DNA of 64,000 nt from Sedimentibacter sp. SX930 (lineage in GTDB: Bacteria > Bacillota > Bacilli > Lactobacillales > Aerococcaceae). The position numbers and the translations under genes are program-made. The notes under the pieces are model-generated. The model had not been told where the DNA came from and searched no databases. It saw only the letters and a program-made list of their open reading frames with translations. Of the stretch, positions 61,538 to 64,000 are shown one piece after another (positions within the stretch are counted from its first letter, which is position 1; each line of letters starts with the position of its first letter). The stretch lies in contig MUZD01000009.1 in NCBI GenBank assembly GCA_002155105.1, forward strand, positions 1 to 64,000, given 5' to 3'.

Positions 61538-62275
61538 ATGTTTGGAGATAGTAAAAAAAAGATAAAGAGATTGGATAGCCAACAACGAAAAGGCCTGAGT
61601 TTGATTTCAAGGTTGCGCCCTAAGTCGGTGATCGCTGAGCAATATCGTACCATCCGTACGAATATCCAATTCTCCATGATTGACCGCGATGTGAAATCCA
61701 TCGTAATGACTTCTTCAGGTCCTTGGGAAGGGAAATCAACGACTTCTGCGAATCTGGCTTCAGTCTTTTCCGACCAAGGAAAGCGCGTGCTGCTGGTGGA
61801 TGCTGATTTGCGTAAGCCTACTGTACAGCGTACATTCGGCTTGAGTAACGTGGAAGGGTTGACTACCTTATTGAGCAGCCCTGAGCAGCCTCCATCTGAA
61901 GTCATTCAACAAATTGTTGGAACAGAGTTGCATACATTGACAAGTGGACCGATTCCACCCAATCCATCGGAACTGTTGAACTCTAACCGCATGAACACCT
62001 TGATGAAACAATTTGAGGAAATGTACGATATCATCATTTATGATATGCCTCCAGTGACATCAGTGACTGATGCGCAAATTATGGCTTCTAAAGCTGATGG
62101 AGTTGTCTTTGTAGTCCGTTACGGTGTGTCGCAAAAAGACTCTGTTTTGAACGCAAAGGAATTGTTGGAAATGGTAAACGCCAATATTTTGGGTGTTGTT
62201 TTCAATGGCGTCGAGAAAAGAAATGACCAATCTTATTACGGATATGGTTACACAAGCGAGGAGGCTACGAATTGA
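61538..62275 (+). CDS. cpsD: CpsD/Wze-type tyrosine autokinase, second copy
   Basis: A 245-residue BY-kinase: SVIAEQYRTIRTNIQFSMID, Walker A SSGPWEGKSTTSANLA, Walker A' LLVDADLRKPT, Walker B IIIYDMPPVTSVTD, C-terminal SYYGYGYTSEE as autophosphorylation cluster. It pairs with the CpsC before it and is the expected substrate of the CpsB phosphatase after it, whose start overlaps by 4 bp. Confidence 0.94.
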   Translation: MFGDSKKKIKRLDSQQRKGLSLISRLRPKSVIAEQYRTIRTNIQFSMIDRDVKSIVMTSSGPWEGKSTTSANLASVFSDQGKRVLLVDADLRKPTVQRTFGLSNVEGLTTLLSSPEQPPSEVIQQIVGTELHTLTSGPIPPNPSELLNSNRMNTLMKQFEEMYDIIIYDMPPVTSVTDAQIMASKADGVVFVVRYGVSQKDSVLNAKELLEMVNANILGVVFNGVEKRNDQSYYGYGYTSEEATN

Positions 62276-63072
62276 TAGACCTTCATTGTCATCTCCTGCC
62301 TGGTGTCGATGACGGAGCCCGAACGCTGGAAGATTCCCTTGCAATGGCACAAAAAGCTGTTGCAGAAGGGATCACTCATATCCTAATGACACCGCATCAT
62401 AACAATGGGAAATATTTGAATCCCAAAGCTGCTGTGGTGGCGGCTACGGAAGCTCTTCAAACCGAATTGGATAACCGAGGAATTAATCTCACACTATACC
62501 CGAGTCAAGAAGTCCGTATCAATGGTGATCTACTGAAAGACATTGAGAATGAGGACATTTTATTCGTCGATGAAGAAAGTCGCTATTTATTGATTGAATT
62601 TCCGACATTGTCGATTCCAGAGTATACTGAAGTACTATTCTTTCAACTAAGACAAAAAGGCATCACGCCAGTCATCGTTCATCCTGAGCGGAACCAGGCG
62701 ATCATTGATGATCCAAATATATTGTTACCTTTCATTGAGAGGGGTGCGCTGGCACAAGTGACAGCCGCCAGCTATATGGGGGTATTCGGCAAGGATGTTG
62801 CACGCGTAAGTTGCCGCTTGATCGAAGCCAACTTAGTGCATATCATTGCGTCAGATGCGCATAATACCCGAGGAAGAGGCTTTTATTATCAAAAAGCTTT
62901 TGCCCAACTGGAAAAGCAGTTTGGACCGGAAAAGGTTCGGTATTTCAAGGAAAATGCCAAACATCTGCTGAATGGTGATGCGATGCATACGGAAGCCCCA
63001 GTAGAGGTAAGTGCAAAAGGGAAATGCAGCCGTTTAAATAAAGTGAAGTTCAGCTTGTTTAACTTCAGATAG
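62272..63072 (+). CDS. cpsB: CpsB-type tyrosine-protein phosphatase (PHP family)
   Basis: A 266-residue manganese-dependent phosphatase of the PHP superfamily that dephosphorylates CpsD. Metal-binding motifs are MIDLHCHLLPGVDDGA, TPHHNNGKY, VIVHPERN and IASDAHN. The TTG at 62272 overlaps the cpsD stop, with GCGAGGAGG 8 nt upstream. The last 25 residues are basic and unlike the family core. It completes the CpsB-C-D switch and is the only phosphatase for two kinases. Confidence 0.93.
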   Translation: MIDLHCHLLPGVDDGARTLEDSLAMAQKAVAEGITHILMTPHHNNGKYLNPKAAVVAATEALQTELDNRGINLTLYPSQEVRINGDLLKDIENEDILFVDEESRYLLIEFPTLSIPEYTEVLFFQLRQKGITPVIVHPERNQAIIDDPNILLPFIERGALAQVTAASYMGVFGKDVARVSCRLIEANLVHIIASDAHNTRGRGFYYQKAFAQLEKQFGPEKVRYFKENAKHLLNGDAMHTEAPVEVSAKGKCSRLNKVKFSLFNFR

Positions 63073-63099
63073 CATGCTGTTTTCAGAACAACAGCATGC
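63072..63099 (+). terminator. Hairpin after cpsB
   Basis: GCATGCTGT pairs with ACAGCATGC right at the cpsB stop. There is no T-run, so it may act with the stronger terminator 80 bp downstream. Confidence 0.45.
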
Positions 63100-63178
63100 G
63101 CAAGCTGGACAATCCGATTTAAATCTGCGATAAAAGTTTGTTTGATATCTAAACTATTGTTTTTCGCCCTCCATCCAG

Positions 63179-63227
63179 AATCAGTCTGAAGAACAGCTTT
63201 CCGCGTTCTTCAGACTGATTTCTTTTG
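63179..63227 (+). terminator. Terminator of the cps regulatory operon
   Basis: AATCAGTCTGAAGAAC pairs perfectly with its complement over a 10-nt loop, followed by TCTTTTGTTT. The remaining gap to 63523 has no gene and should hold the promoter of the LCP gene. Confidence 0.85.
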
Positions 63228-63523
63228 TTTCAGAGGGAATTAGGTCATCCTGTTTGGCTTGTTTATTTCGGTTGTGTTACTTATGACGAAAGCGTCTTGA
63301 ATGTTCTGTAGTTTATTGATAATATTATTAAGATTCTATGACAAGTGCCCGCGGAAGGACAAGTGGGTTGCTTTTGTGTAGAAAGAGACATTATTTAGAT
63401 GTATGTTCAATAAAATACTTAATGAAAGACTATTGCTGGCAAGTACGAATGGATCAGGGTTTATCCTGCTGGACGATTGTAGTGAGCACTAATTTTCTTT
63501 CAAGAGAAAGAGGAACGACACAA

Positions 63524-64000
63524 ATGAATGAAACCAGAAAAAGCAGACAGGGGAAAAAACGAATCTTGAAGACCGTCTTATCCATTCTGATGATTGCGAT
63601 GATCGGCGTTATCGCCTACATGTTCAAAGCATATTCCGATATCGGCAGCACCGCTGAATCGATTTACAATGAGGTGAGCGTTGTAGAGATGCGAGAAGAG
63701 TCGATTGAAGTCGAAACAGCCACTCAGCCGATCTCCTTCGTATTATTGGGGGTTGACACCGGTACCGCTGAAGAGGAGCGGACGGAGACTGGACGGAGCG
63801 ACACGATCATCGTCTGTACTGTGAATCCCAACACAAAGACAACTACTCTTTTGAGTATCCCGCGTGATACCTATTCGGAAATTATGGGATATGGCGATCT
63901 CTATGATTATTATGGCGACTATTATGACAAAATGAACCATGCCTATGCTTTCGGAGGCACGGAAATGTCGATCAATACGGTACAAGAGTTTCTGAATATC
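63524..64000 (+). CDS. LytR-CpsA-Psr (LCP) family ligase, 5' part
   Basis: The first 159 codons of a gene that runs off the window. A basic cytoplasmic start (NETRKSRQGKKRILK), one membrane segment (TVLSILMIAMIGVIAYMF), then the LCP domain: ISFVLLGVDTG, GRSDTIIVCTVNPNTKTTTLLSIPRDTY and KMNHAYAFGG. These enzymes attach polysaccharide or teichoic acid from the lipid carrier to peptidoglycan. Position right after cpsB suits a role in anchoring this polymer to the wall. AGAGGAA precedes the ATG. Confidence 0.93.
   Translation, partial: MNETRKSRQGKKRILKTVLSILMIAMIGVIAYMFKAYSDIGSTAESIYNEVSVVEMREESIEVETATQPISFVLLGVDTGTAEEERTETGRSDTIIVCTVNPNTKTTTLLSIPRDTYSEIMGYGDLYDYYGDYYDKMNHAYAFGGTEMSINTVQEFLNI

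Overview
The window looks like chromosomal DNA of a low-to-mid GC Gram-positive bacterium of the Lactobacillales, most likely the Carnobacteriaceae (Trichococcus-like). The reasons are: Firmicutes-type ribosome binding sites throughout, a CpsB/C/D phosphoregulatory set with an LCP protein, SEC-C, AbiE and GntR/YtrA families typical of the group, and a diderm-free type IV pilus set (no PilQ). This assignment is inference from protein style. No rRNA or tRNA gene was found.

Layout. 0-9 kb: a decayed trypsin-like protease, galU, rfbB, a VanZ protein, a glycosyltransferase, an AT-rich hypothetical gene and a GntR-ABC transporter operon. 9-25 kb: an accessory region with two paralogous EAL-domain genes at its ends. 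Between them lie toxin-antitoxin modules (two HigBA-like pairs, a VbhA antitoxin with a destroyed Fic toxin, a DarG-DarT pair, an AbiE pair), three intact NERD-domain proteins plus a truncated one, a TPR lipoprotein and a SEC-C protein. 25-31.7 kb: four cyclic-di-GMP proteins (5TM-GGDEF, GGDEF-EAL, PAS-GGDEF-HD-GYP, PAS-GGDEF). 31.7-41.7 kb: an eleven-gene type IV pilus operon in the order three minor pilins, pilB, pilT, pilC, pilin, prepilin peptidase, pilM, pilN, pilO. Its PilB carries two MshEN-like motifs of the kind that bind cyclic-di-GMP, which links it to the neighbouring genes. 42-63 kb: a second VanZ protein, a secreted beta-helix protein, and an exopolysaccharide locus. That locus has an aminotransferase-like protein, a priming sugar transferase, a FemAB-like protein, an ATP-grasp enzyme, GT4, Wzy, Wzx, a CapD-type dehydratase, a P-loop protein and a DegT aminotransferase. 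Two CpsC/CpsD pairs follow, separated by map, then CpsB. The window ends inside an LCP ligase gene.

The most unusual feature is a family of intergenic arrays seen at 14 places between 2 and 60 kb, all in the same (+) orientation. Each is made of about 26-nt imperfect hairpins (5' arm close to CTCCGGC, 3' arm close to GYCGGAG) repeated at a strikingly regular 50-52 bp pitch, with 2 to 8 modules per locus. They sit between a terminator and the next promoter. They occur in nearly every non-operonic gap of the 2-24 kb region and are absent from inside the pilus and polysaccharide operons. I do not recognise this family.
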